A stretch of 64,000 nt of DNA from NCBI GenBank assembly GCA_900108205.1, contig FNUU01000007.1, positions 62,001 through 126,000 on the forward strand, in the 5' to 3' direction. Below, piece by piece: positions 36,674 to 46,100 of this stretch (its first letter is position 1; every line of letters begins with the position of its first letter). The notes under the pieces were generated by a model. The model ran no database searches. It was not told the DNA's origin and worked only from the letters and a program-made list of their open reading frames with translations. The DNA comes from Eubacterium ruminantium. Its GTDB lineage: Bacteria; Bacillota; Clostridia; Lachnospirales; Lachnospiraceae. The position numbers and the translations under genes were made by a program.

Positions 36674-36713
36674 AAGGACACTTTCATCATACAGGAAGGT
36701 GTCCTTTTCTTTG
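36674..36713 (+). terminator. Intrinsic terminator after the deacetylase gene
   Basis: AAGGACACTTTC at 36674-36685 pairs with GAAGGTGTCCTT at 36695-36706 (one G-T pair), followed by TTCTTTG. Confidence 0.85.
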
Positions 36714-36723
36714 TTTAAAAGCG

Positions 36724-36783
36724 TTTGGAAGCATACTGTCGGAGTGATAGGGCGGGTATTTGGCTGGAGTGTTTAAAGATTGC
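36724..36783 (+). repeat. Dispersed intergenic repeat R1-related, copy 4
   Basis: Matches the reverse complement of 38908-39005 along about 58 bases: TTTGGAA, CTGTCGG, GTGA and a terminal GAGT..TTTAA in the same order and spacing. Confidence 0.4.
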
Positions 36784-36981
36784 TGATCCAACGAACACGA
36801 TATCCGGACAAAAGAATGGCGTAGAACGCCTGCAAACACGGATATTAATGGATAGTATTATGAAAATAAATAAATGTAACAAATAAGTCATGTTGTGATA
36901 TACTGTCTTTGGTTCTTTATAAGATGTTGTGCTCAGAAATATAACAAAACATAATTTTAAAATTACTTAAGAGGAATACAA

Positions 36982-38424
36982 ATGAACTATAGTGAGGTTA
37001 TCGGATATATAGAAGAAAGAAATAAAATGGGGAGTGTCCTTGGACTCGAGAATATTGAAAGACTCCTGAAACGATTGGGAAATCCGCAGAATAAAGTACC
37101 GGCAATTCATATCGCCGGAACGAACGGCAAGGGATCGATAATGGCATTTGTGGAGAATGTACTTATAAAAAACGGGCTAAAGGTAGGAAGATATATATCG
37201 CCGACGATTATTGATTACAGAGAAAGATGGCAGATCAATAAGGAGTATATTTCAGAAACGGACTGCGCTGACATACTTACAGAAGTGATAGATACCGTAA
37301 AAGAGATGGAAAGATTAAAAGAAGGGGCACCGACTTCATTTGAGATAGAGACCGCAGCGGCATTTTTATATTTTGAAAAAAGTGGCTGTGACATAATGCT
37401 TATTGAGTGTGGTATGGGTGGAAGACTGGATGCTACAAATGTATTTTTACATACTCCGATAGATATAATCGCATCCATCAGCTATGATCATATGCAGTTC
37501 CTTGGGGATACGCTCGAGAAGATCACAAAAGAAAAACTGGGAATAGTAAAAGAAAATGATATTCTTGTCACCTATCCGTTTTCTGAGATACCGGAGAAGG
37601 TGGTTGCAGATTATGTGATGTGCAGGGATACAGATGAAAGTGACTCCCCAAAAACTTCCGAAACAAAAAAAATCAGGATGCCGGATTCTGAGACCGGAGA
37701 AGATGACAGCAGAGACGTGAGCAGAGATGGCAGCAGAGATGATGACAGAGAAGACAGAATTGTCATCAGCAAATTATTTGCGGCTGATAAAAAGTATCTG
37801 AATATTATTTCTTCCGGCATTAAGGGCAGCAGCTTTAAGTATAAAGGCGAAAAATATGATATCTCTCTGGTCGGAGGATATCAGATATTAAATGCCATAA
37901 CTGCTATCGAAGCAGTGAAAGCTTTTAACAGTATTTCTGGGAAACTCGGACTGCCGAAGATTACTCAGGATGTATTGTATGAAGGAATGAAGGATACTTC
38001 ATGGGACGGACGGTTTACAGTCCTTTCTGAGCAGCCTCTTTTTATTGTGGATGGTGCGCATAATGAAGACGCATGGCAGAGGCTTTCAGAGGATATAAGG
38101 AAATATTTTACAAATCGAAAGATTATATTTATAATAGGGGTGCTTAAGGATAAGGAATATGAAAAAATGCTGGATATTCTGTCTCCTTATATGGCAGCGG
38201 CAGTAACAGTTACCAGTGACAGTCCACGTGCTTTGGATGGTAAATATCTTGCAAAGCTTATCGAAGAACGTAATGTGAAGGCTGTATTTGCAGAGAGTAT
38301 TCCTGCTGCTGTAGGTAAAGCACTTGATATGGCGGAAGAAGCGGAGGCTGATAAAGCTGCAGTCATAGCCTGCGGGTCGCTGTCATTTATCGGTGATATT
38401 ATAAAGATTAAAAGGAAAAGATAA
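36982..38424 (+). CDS. folC: Folylpolyglutamate/dihydrofolate synthase
   Basis: A 480-residue FolC, which adds glutamate to dihydropteroate or folates. The P-loop HIAGTNGKGS is at 43-52, the Mur-ligase motif is SYDHMQFLGDTLEKI, and the C-terminal domain has VDGAHNEDAW. It is longer than usual because of a low-complexity insert around 215-258 rich in Asp, Ser and Arg (DDSRDVSRDGSRDDDRED) between the two domains. The ATG follows AAGAGGA. First gene of a folate cluster; the HD gene follows two bases after its stop. Confidence 0.95.
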   Translation: MNYSEVIGYIEERNKMGSVLGLENIERLLKRLGNPQNKVPAIHIAGTNGKGSIMAFVENVLIKNGLKVGRYISPTIIDYRERWQINKEYISETDCADILTEVIDTVKEMERLKEGAPTSFEIETAAAFLYFEKSGCDIMLIECGMGGRLDATNVFLHTPIDIIASISYDHMQFLGDTLEKITKEKLGIVKENDILVTYPFSEIPEKVVADYVMCRDTDESDSPKTSETKKIRMPDSETGEDDSRDVSRDGSRDDDREDRIVISKLFAADKKYLNIISSGIKGSSFKYKGEKYDISLVGGYQILNAITAIEAVKAFNSISGKLGLPKITQDVLYEGMKDTSWDGRFTVLSEQPLFIVDGAHNEDAWQRLSEDIRKYFTNRKIIFIIGVLKDKEYEKMLDILSPYMAAAVTVTSDSPRALDGKYLAKLIEERNVKAVFAESIPAAVGKALDMAEEAEADKAAVIACGSLSFIGDIIKIKRKR

Positions 38425-38426
38425 AT

Positions 38427-38909
38427 ATGAAAAGGGTGGATGTTATACTTCAGGATCCTGAATTCAGAAGTATTTCAGAAATGATCAAGAAAAGAGAATA
38501 TGACAGGATTTTCTGCAGACACAGTCTCGGACATGCTTTGTCTGTGGCGAGGATCGCTCATATTATAAATCTGGAGGAAGCTTTGGGGCTTGAAAAGGAA
38601 ATGATCTATGGAGCGGCTCTGCTGCATGATATCGGAAGATATTCTTCCTATGAGGAGGAAGGAATGTCGCATCATGAGGCAGGAGCTTTTGTAGCAAGAC
38701 CTATTCTGGAAAGAGCCGGTTTTACGACAGAAGAGATAGATATAATGTGTGATGCTATTATGAAGCATAAGAAAAAAAACGGTAATCCGGGAAGCCTTTC
38801 AGAAGTATTATACAGAGCTGACAAATTATCAAGAAACTGCTTTATGTGTGATGCCAGATCGGAGTGTTACTGGAAGGAAGAAAAGAAGAATAAATCTGTA
38901 ATATACTAG
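38427..38909 (+). CDS. HD-domain phosphohydrolase in the folate cluster
   Basis: A 160-residue single-domain HD protein: HSLGHALSVARIAH provides the first histidine, LLHDIGRY the HD pair, then MSHHEAG and RADKLSR the last aspartate. The C-terminal CFMCDARSEC adds three cysteines, possibly a metal site. It is packed between folC and folP. The folate pathway needs a phosphatase that converts dihydroneopterin triphosphate to dihydroneopterin before FolB, and HD enzymes hydrolyse pterin and nucleotide phosphates in other pathways (for example archaeal MptB). That role here is inference from position. Confidence 0.85.
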   Translation: MKRVDVILQDPEFRSISEMIKKREYDRIFCRHSLGHALSVARIAHIINLEEALGLEKEMIYGAALLHDIGRYSSYEEEGMSHHEAGAFVARPILERAGFTTEEIDIMCDAIMKHKKKNGNPGSLSEVLYRADKLSRNCFMCDARSECYWKEEKKNKSVIY

Positions 38910-39005
38910 TATAGCTGTTCTTAAATAACTCGACTGAATGCTTGCCTGCTCACACCGACAGCACGATTCCAAAAGCCTCGGAATAGTCCAACGAATATAA
39001 GCATG
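38908..39005 (-). repeat. Dispersed intergenic repeat R1, copy 5 (inverted)
   Basis: Read on the minus strand, the end gives GCATTC, then GTTATTTAAGAACAGCTAT, aligning with the 16129 copy. The distal part aligns with the 36724 copy. It contains a hairpin ATTCC/GGAAT near 38968-38986. It fills the HD-folP gap. Confidence 0.45.
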
Positions 39006-39035
39006 AACTCAGTAAAGTGAAGGGGAAATAAAAAC

Positions 39036-39854
39036 ATGAATTTTGCAGACAGAATCAGAAAAGATGACAAACCGGTCCTTATGGGAATCCTTAATGTTAC
39101 GCCGGATTCCTTCTCGGACGGAGGAAAATATAATGATATTTCCACAGCGTTAAAGCATGTGGAGGAAATGATAAATGATGGGGCGGACGTGATCGACGTA
39201 GGTGGTGAATCCACAAGGCCGGGTTATACCTATGTTGAAGCGGAAGAAGAGATTGAAAGAGTCTGTCCGGTTATTGAGAGGATCAAAAAGGAATTCGATA
39301 TTCAGGTTTCTCTGGATACATATAAGGCTTCTGTCGCAAAGGCAGGACTAATATCAGGCGCAGATATAATAAATGATGTCCACGGACTTAAATGGAAGGA
39401 AGAAAATGTTCCATTTACCATGGCGGATGTACTTAAGGAGAACAGCGCCGGTATCATTTTAATGCATAACAGAGATAATATGGATTATAAAGTATTTACA
39501 GAGGACGTTATATCGGATCTGAATGAGAGTATTGCTCTTGCCAAGAATGCCGGAATAGCTGATGACCGTATAGTGCTGGATCCCGGAATTGGATTTGCCA
39601 AGACCTTAGAGCATAACCTTAAGCTTATGAAGGAGCTGGATAAAATATGCAATATGGGTTATCCGGTCCTTCTCGGGATTTCAAGAAAGAGCATGATAGG
39701 ACTTACTCTGGATCTCCCAAAGGATGAGAGAGAAGAGGGAACCATAGCTTCAAATGTATATGGACTGACAAAGGGATGCCGCATTTTCAGAGTGCATGAT
39801 GTAAAGAAAAACAGAAGAGCTCTTGATATGACATATGCAATTATGAACAGTTGA
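39036..39854 (+). CDS. folP: Dihydropteroate synthase
   Basis: A 272-residue TIM-barrel DHPS joining pterin pyrophosphate to p-aminobenzoate. MGILNVTPDSFSDGG, DVGGESTRPGY, DIINDVHG, LDPGIGFAK and SRKSMIG are the conserved loops; these form the pterin and pABA sites and the sulfonamide target. AAGGGGAA precedes the ATG. It is followed by the FolB-FolK-prephenate dehydratase fusion. Confidence 0.96.
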   Translation: MNFADRIRKDDKPVLMGILNVTPDSFSDGGKYNDISTALKHVEEMINDGADVIDVGGESTRPGYTYVEAEEEIERVCPVIERIKKEFDIQVSLDTYKASVAKAGLISGADIINDVHGLKWKEENVPFTMADVLKENSAGIILMHNRDNMDYKVFTEDVISDLNESIALAKNAGIADDRIVLDPGIGFAKTLEHNLKLMKELDKICNMGYPVLLGISRKSMIGLTLDLPKDEREEGTIASNVYGLTKGCRIFRVHDVKKNRRALDMTYAIMNS

Positions 39855-39865
39855 TAGTAACGGAT

Positions 39866-39898
39866 GGATTATGAGATGCGGTTTTTGTTTCTCAATAT
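39866..39898 (+). repeat. Dispersed repeat R2, copy 3
   Basis: Matches the copy at 4619-4651 at 30 of 33 bases. It lies in the gap between folP and the fusion gene. Confidence 0.6.
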
Positions 39899-39938
39899 AG
39901 TCTGAAGGAAGCATAGAATAGCATTTTAGTGAGGAAAT

Positions 39939-41627
39939 ATGGATAAGATAGTTATTAAAAATCTGAATATTTTTGCGTTTCATGGAGTGTTTGATGAAGA
40001 AAAGGAAAAAGGGCAGATTTTCAGGATTTCTGCAGAGCTTTATCTGTCTGTAAGAAAGGCAGCTATGAAGGATGATCTTCGACTGGCGGTGAATTATGCA
40101 GAAGTGGCAGAACTTATCAGGCAGGTTACAACAAGAGAAAAATGTGATCTCATCGAAACAGTAGCGGAAAATATAGCAGCGGAAATACTCATAAAATACA
40201 ATATGGTAAAGGGAGTACGTGTTAAGGTTAGTAAACCTGATGCACCTATTGATATGTCCTTTGAAGATGTTGCTGTTGAGGTAAATCGTTTCAGACATGT
40301 TTCACTGCTGGGGCTCGGCTCAAATCTCGGAGACAGAGAAAAATACATTAAGACAGCCATAGAACAGCTGGGTAAAGATGACTATATTAAGGTTAAGAAG
40401 GTTTCTTCATTTATCGAAACAGAACCTTATGGGCCGGTCGATCAGCCGGACTTTCTGAATGCAGCTGTACTTATAGAAACGCTTTATACTGCAGAGGAGC
40501 TTCTTGAAGTTACAAGTGATATAGAACTGGATGCAAAAAGAGAGAGAATAATCCATTGGGGTCCGCGCACTCTGGATATAGATCTTCTGCTTTTTGACGA
40601 CGAGATCATATCTACAGAGAAGCTTACAATCCCGCATAAGGAAATGCATCTTCGTGATTTTGTGCTTCGTCCTGCAGACGAGATTGCTCCATATATGATG
40701 CATCCTTTGTTCAATAAAACAATCCATCAGCTTCTTACAGAGCTTCACGAAACAGAAGAATATAATGCGGAAGCATATATCGATGAGGAGTATGAGATCG
40801 TTGATAATCTCGAAGTGAATCAGAACACCAGAGTTGTTTATGCAGGTGTTCCGGGAGCTTATGCCGAGGCAGCGGTAGTTAAATATTTTGGAAATGACAT
40901 TTCCATATATAATGTGAAGCATTTTGATGATATAGCAGAAGAGGTTATTTCCGGCAGGGCTGATTATGGTGTTATCCCTATCGAGAATTCTTCGGCAGGT
41001 TTTGTAAGCGGCAATTATGATATTATAAGAAGTGCAGGAGTTAAGATCGTTGCAGAGGTTGTACTTGATATAGAACACTGCCTGCTGGGGATTCCGGGTG
41101 CTTCTATAAATGATATTAAGAAGGTCTTTTCCCATGATCAGGGACTGATGCAATGTAAGGATTATATTGATAAGCATGGATTCTCTGCTGTAAGCATGAG
41201 TAATACGGCAGCGGCCGCAAAGAAGGTAAGGGAGGAAGGAAATCTATCATATGCCGCAATCGCCAGTGAAAGAGCGGCAAGATTATACAATCTTACCATT
41301 CTGGAATCAGGAATCAATACTCTGAATGATAATTCGACCAAGTTTGTTGTAGTTACAGGCAGAAAGATAGCTCTTAAAGAAGCAGATAATATCAGCCTCT
41401 GCTTCAGGACTGCACATAAGGTTGGAGCATTGTTTAATGTTATGAAATATTTCAATATCAACGGACTTAATATGACCAGTATAGAATCACGTCCGAGTCA
41501 GAAGAAAAAGTGGCAGTATTATTTCTATGTTACCTTCAATGGTAGACTTACAGATAAAAATGTTATGAAGGCTCTTGGAGAGATAGAGATGGATACGGAT
41601 GAAATGGAAGTACTGGGAACTTTTTAA
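39939..41627 (+). CDS. FolB-FolK-prephenate dehydratase trifunctional fusion
   Basis: One uninterrupted frame of 562 residues with GAGGAAAT before the ATG. Residues 1-117 are FolB, dihydroneopterin aldolase (FAFHGVFDEEKEKGQIF). Residues 120-270 are FolK, the pterin pyrophosphokinase (GLGSNLGDR at 125-133, GPRTLDIDLLLF at 208-219). After a linker, 297-475 are prephenate dehydratase (YAGVPGAYAEAAV, PIENSSAGFV, DNSTKF with the conserved threonine) and 483-562 an ACT domain with ESRPS at 516-520, the phenylalanine-binding site. FolB-FolK fusions are common; joining PheA in place of its usual chorismate mutase partner is unusual. Folate and phenylalanine both draw on chorismate. Confidence 0.92.
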   Translation: MDKIVIKNLNIFAFHGVFDEEKEKGQIFRISAELYLSVRKAAMKDDLRLAVNYAEVAELIRQVTTREKCDLIETVAENIAAEILIKYNMVKGVRVKVSKPDAPIDMSFEDVAVEVNRFRHVSLLGLGSNLGDREKYIKTAIEQLGKDDYIKVKKVSSFIETEPYGPVDQPDFLNAAVLIETLYTAEELLEVTSDIELDAKRERIIHWGPRTLDIDLLLFDDEIISTEKLTIPHKEMHLRDFVLRPADEIAPYMMHPLFNKTIHQLLTELHETEEYNAEAYIDEEYEIVDNLEVNQNTRVVYAGVPGAYAEAAVVKYFGNDISIYNVKHFDDIAEEVISGRADYGVIPIENSSAGFVSGNYDIIRSAGVKIVAEVVLDIEHCLLGIPGASINDIKKVFSHDQGLMQCKDYIDKHGFSAVSMSNTAAAAKKVREEGNLSYAAIASERAARLYNLTILESGINTLNDNSTKFVVVTGRKIALKEADNISLCFRTAHKVGALFNVMKYFNINGLNMTSIESRPSQKKKWQYYFYVTFNGRLTDKNVMKALGEIEMDTDEMEVLGTF

Positions 41628-41706
41628 AACAGTAAATTGCAATAAAAATTAGAATAATACATCTTATAATGTTTGGGATTAATGTCCCTTTGATGTTTTG
41701 TCAGGT

Positions 41707-41749
41707 ATCCGCCGGATAGAGAAAAAATCTCCGTCCGGCGGATGTTTTT
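41707..41749 (+). terminator. Intrinsic terminator after the fusion gene
   Basis: ATCCGCCGGA at 41707-41716 pairs perfectly with TCCGGCGGAT at 41734-41743, followed by GTTTTTG. Confidence 0.9.
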
Positions 41750-41832
41750 GCGTAAAAAACAGGATCAGCTTTATATTCTGGAGCTGTTTACGGAGTTTGA
41801 TGAAATTTTTTTAGTACAAGGTAAAATGGGGT

Positions 41833-41861
41833 TTGACATTTAAGTAAATTAGTGTTATTTT
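41833..41861 (+). promoter_or_regulatory. Promoter of the polyferredoxin-PFOR operon
   Basis: TTGACA at 41833-41838 and TATTTT at 41856-41861 with a 17-base spacer. The -10 box is directly followed by a cre-type palindrome. Confidence 0.7.
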
Positions 41862-41864
41862 ATG

Positions 41865-41878
41865 TGTAAGCGCTTACA
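41865..41878. promoter_or_regulatory. Perfect cre-type operator at the transcription start
   Basis: TGTAAGCGCTTACA is a perfect 14-base palindrome and fits the Firmicute cre consensus TGWAARCGYTWNCW at every position. It covers the expected start site, a repression position. CcpA with Ser46-P HPr or Crh is the likely binder; another LacI-family protein is possible. Confidence 0.75.
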
Positions 41879-41889
41879 ATGAGAAAAAA

Positions 41890-41920
41890 TACACAATAAA
41901 TCGCGGGGACATATTGTGTA
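41890..41920 (+). other. Inverted repeat in the leader of the PFOR operon
   Basis: TACACAATA at 41890-41898 pairs perfectly with TATTGTGTA at 41912-41920 across 13 bases. It lies between the two cre-like palindromes. It could be an RNA hairpin or a further operator. Confidence 0.5.
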
Positions 41921-41933
41921 AACATTCTATTCA

Positions 41934-41947
41934 TGTAAAGCCTTACA
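41934..41947. promoter_or_regulatory. Second cre-like operator
   Basis: TGTAAAGCCTTACA shares both arms (TGTAA, TTACA) with the palindrome 69 bases upstream but differs at two central positions. It lies 46 bases before the start codon. Confidence 0.55.
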
Positions 41948-41992
41948 GACAAAAGTATTTTTGTGGTTAATAAAAAATAAGGGAGATAACAG

Positions 41993-43114
41993 ATGAAAGA
42001 GAAGAATCAAGAAATTCAATCAGAAATGGTTGCATTTGTTGCCTGTGCAGGGTGTGCAGCAGGAAAGTCCAGATTCAGTGATAAGTGCACGAGCTGTAAG
42101 GAAGCAGTTGAATCCGGGTTTGTCCGTGGCGAGTGCAAGAATGGATGCGTGGGAGCAGGCTCATGCGTTTCTGTATGTAAGAAGGGTGCAATTCGTCTTG
42201 AGTATGGAAAGATTGTAGTTGACAGAGAGCTTTGCGATGGCTGCGGAGATTGTGCAGCAGCGGATGTATGTCCTCAGGGACTTATTCGTATGATACCGAG
42301 AAAGGCAACTAACTTTATTCCGTGCTCATCTACAGAAGAGGATGAGGACACTGTTCGTAAGACCTGTGGATATGGATGTATCGCCTGCGGAGAGTGTGAG
42401 AGATCCTGCCCGCGTGGCGCAGTATCTATAGTGGATAACCATGCGGTTATAGATTATGACAAATGTGTAGGTTGTGAAGCCTGTACAGTTCGTTGCAAGA
42501 AGAAGATTATTGTTGATACTCTTCATGACCTTACGAAGTTAAAGGAGAAGGTTGCATTTGTTCGATGCTCAGGCGGAGCCAGAGCATCGGCTGTATTTGA
42601 TGAGTTCGGAGTAGAGAACTGCGAAGAGGCAGCAAAACTGGATGCAAAAGCACTTGGAATCTGTACCACGGGCTGCTGTGGTCAGGGCAGCTGCATAAGG
42701 GTATGTCGTTACAATGCAATCACTATGGAAAATGGTACGGCATATGTTGATCCGGAGAAATGTGTAGGATGTCGTGACTGTACATATGCATGTCCAAGAC
42801 ATCTTATTACGATGGTACCTTACAAGGGCATGAAGCTGGTTCCTTGTTCATCAACAGATGATTACGAGGATAAGCTTAAGGTTTGTGATTCGGCATGTAT
42901 AGGTTGTGAGGACTGCGTAAACAACTGTCCGAATGGGGCAATCTATATGGAATCACGTCATGCGGTTGTTGATCCGAACCTTTGCGAGAATTGTAAAATG
43001 TGCCAGTATGTTTGTATGAGAAATGTTATCAGGGAACAGGCAGTTCCGGAATATATTTATAAACAGCATGAAGCTATGGCCGGCGAAAATGGAAGAGAAG
43101 GAGGAAATGAGTAA
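41993..43114 (+). CDS. Duplicated RnfB-like polyferredoxin
   Basis: A 373-residue soluble protein with about 40 cysteines. Two halves repeat the same plan: VAFVACAGC or VAFVRCSGG, an N-terminal cluster motif, a Fer4 pair, then IPCSSTEEDED or VPCSSTDDYED, then another Fer4 pair. This is the cytosolic ferredoxin part of RnfB, duplicated and without the membrane anchor. Each half shows four cysteine sets (for example CDGCGDC, CIACGEC, CVGCEAC), so up to eight [4Fe-4S] clusters. GGGAG precedes the ATG. Its stop overlaps the nifJ ATG, so it is translationally coupled to PFOR and most likely accepts its electrons. Confidence 0.88.
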   Translation: MKEKNQEIQSEMVAFVACAGCAAGKSRFSDKCTSCKEAVESGFVRGECKNGCVGAGSCVSVCKKGAIRLEYGKIVVDRELCDGCGDCAAADVCPQGLIRMIPRKATNFIPCSSTEEDEDTVRKTCGYGCIACGECERSCPRGAVSIVDNHAVIDYDKCVGCEACTVRCKKKIIVDTLHDLTKLKEKVAFVRCSGGARASAVFDEFGVENCEEAAKLDAKALGICTTGCCGQGSCIRVCRYNAITMENGTAYVDPEKCVGCRDCTYACPRHLITMVPYKGMKLVPCSSTDDYEDKLKVCDSACIGCEDCVNNCPNGAIYMESRHAVVDPNLCENCKMCQYVCMRNVIREQAVPEYIYKQHEAMAGENGREGGNE

Positions 43115-46100
43115 TGAGAACCAGAAAGACAATGGATGGAAATACGGCTGCTGCTCACGTAGCATACGCATTTTCCGAAGTTTCAGCAATCTATCCTATA
43201 ACTCCTTCATCGCCTATGGCAGAAAGTATGGATGAATGGGCAGCCGGAGGAAGAAAAAATATTTTCGGCGAGAAAGTAAATATAATTGAAATGGAATCTG
43301 AGGGAGGTGCCGCAGGTGCGGTACACGGTTCGATAACTGCCGGAGCATATACAACTACATTTACTGCTTCTCAGGGACTTCTTCTTATGATACCTAATAT
43401 GTATAAATTGGCAGGAGAGCAGACACCGACAGTATTTCATGTTGCGGCAAGAGCGCTTGCAACACATGCTCTTTCAATATTTGGTGATCATTCTGATGTA
43501 ATGAGCTGCCGTCAGACAGGATTTGCCATGCTCTGCTCAAATAATGTTCAGCAGGTAATGGATCTTGCAGCAGTCGCTCATCTTGCTACAATATCAGGAA
43601 AGCTTCCGATGATGCATTTCTTTGATGGCTTCCGTACATCTCATGAATACCAGAAGATTGAAACATGGGATTATGATGATTTAAAAGAGATGGTTGACTG
43701 GGAGGCAGTTAAACGTTTCAGAGAACGTGCCCTTAATCCTGAGCATCCGCATCTTCTTGGTTCGGCAGAACAGCCGGAGACCTTCTTCCAGCATAGAGAG
43801 GCCTGCAATACAGCATATTATGAAACAGTAGATACAGTAGTCCGTTATATGGATATGGTGAATAAAAAGATCGGTACAGACTACAAGCCATTTAATTACT
43901 ATGGTGCACCTGATGCTACTGAGGTTCTTGTGGCCATGGGTTCGGTCTGTGATGCGGCAGAAGAGGTTGTAGACTATCTGAATGCCCGCGGACATAAGGT
44001 TGGTATTGTTGAAGTGCATCTTTATCGTCCGTTCTCGGCAGAATACCTTACCAGGGTTCTTCCTGAAACGGTAGAAAAGATCGCTGTACTGGACAGAACA
44101 AAGGAGCCGGGAAGTATTGGCGAGCCACTCTTCCTGGATATATGTTCAGCTCTCAGAGATACAAAATGGAAGGATTGCCTCATCGTTGGTGGTCGTTACG
44201 GACTTGGTTCAAAGGATGTTCAGCCGGGAGATATTCAGGCTGCATTTGAAAATCTCTGGAGTGATTCTCCAAAGAGAGAGTTTACACTTTCCATAAATGA
44301 TGATGTGACAAATCTTTCTCTGCCGGTAACTTCAAATCCTGATGTTGCAGCAAAGGATACTGTTGCTTGTAAGTTCTGGGGACTTGGTGCAGACGGTACT
44401 GTAGGTGCAAATAAGAACTCGGTTAAGATCATTGGCGATCATACAGAAAAATATGTTCAGGCATATTTCCAGTATGATTCAAAGAAGTCCGGAGGAGTAA
44501 CAATATCTCACCTTAGATTTGGCGACAGTCCGATAAAGTCTACATACTATGTAAAACAGGCTGATTTCGTTGCATGTCACAACAGTGCATACCTGACAAA
44601 GTATGAAATGGTTCAGGATGTTAAGCCGGGTGGATCGTTCCTCTTAAACTGTACATGGACAGATGAGGAGCTCGAGCAGCATCTACCTGCAGCTGTTAAG
44701 AAATATATTGCTGATAATAATATAAAGTTCTATACCTGTGATGCTGTTGATATAGCTAAAAAGGTAGGACTAGGTGCAAGAAGAACAAACTCTGTTCTTC
44801 AGGCAGCTTATTTCCAGATTGCAAAGATCATTGATATAAATGAGGCGATCGGATATATGAAGGACGCTATAGTTAAGACCTATTCAAAGAAGGGTCAGAA
44901 CATTGTAGACATGAACTGTGCCGCTGTTGATGGTGGTGTTGAAAGTGTTCATGAGGTTAAAGTACCTGAACATTGGAAGTCAGTACCTGCTGATCCGGCT
45001 CCTGCAAAGCTGGTTGGTCGCGATAAGCTTCATACAGATTATCTGAATAATATTCTTGTTCCGACAAATACTCTAACAGGTGATAATTGTCCTGTTTCTG
45101 TATTTATGGATACTGCAAATGGTATGCTTCCGTCAGGAACGGCTATGTATGAGAAGAGAGGTGTTGCAGCGGATCTTCCACACTGGTGCTCAGGAAACTG
45201 CATGCAGTGTAATATGTGTGCTTATGTATGTCCTCATGGAGCAATCAGACCATTTGTGCTTACGGCAGAAGAAGCAAAGGATTATCCTGATGCTAAACCT
45301 ATGAAGGGAACAAAGGACATGTATTTTGTACTTGGTTTTTCTGCGAAGGACTGTACAGGCTGCGGTTCCTGCGCAGAGGTATGCCCTGCCCGTAATAAGG
45401 CTCTTAAGATGCATGCTATGGATACAGAATACATGGAGAAAAAGCAGGCTGAATATGACAAACTCTTCGGCACAGTACATAATGAAGACAGAAAGATACC
45501 ATTTAGCAGAAATACTGTTAAGGGATCACAGTTCGCACAGCCTCTTATGGAGTTCTCAGGAGCATGTCCGGGCTGTGGTGAGTCGCCATACGCCAAGCTT
45601 GTTACTCAGCTCTTTGGTGATCGTATGATAGTTGCAAATGCAACCGGATGTTCAATGATCTGGGGATGCTCAGCACCGTCTACACCTTATACAGTAAATA
45701 AAGAGGGACGTGGTCCTGCCTGGGCAAATTCACTTTTCGAGGATAATGCTGAATTCGGCTTTGGTATGGCAACTGCGGTAAATGCACGCAGAAATGAACT
45801 TACAACAGCTGTTGAGGCTCTTAAGGCTGAGACACCTGAACTTGCTGCTGAGGCAGAAAAATGGTTGGCAGCTAGGGGAGACGGAAACAAGGCGCGTGAA
45901 GCAGGTGAAGAGCTTCTTAAGAAGTGTGAGACACTTGCAGCTTCAAATACAAATGCAGCTTATGTAGTATCAAACAAAGATCTTCTCAGTAAGCCGTCTG
46001 TATGGTTATTCGGTGGTGATGGCTGGGCATATGATATTGGTTACGGCGGACTTGATCATGTGCTTGCATCAGGAGAAAATGTAAATGTTCTTGTTTTTGA

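Larger units (their letters stand above)
36664..36981 (+). other. 318-bp intergenic region before folC
   Basis: It holds a terminator (36674-36713), a copy of repeat R1 (36724-36783) and a nested hairpin at 36800-36845 (ATATCCG/CGGATAT enclosing GGCGT-AGA-ACGCC). A weak TATACT lies near 36898 without a good -35 box. No gene is seen. Confidence 0.6.
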
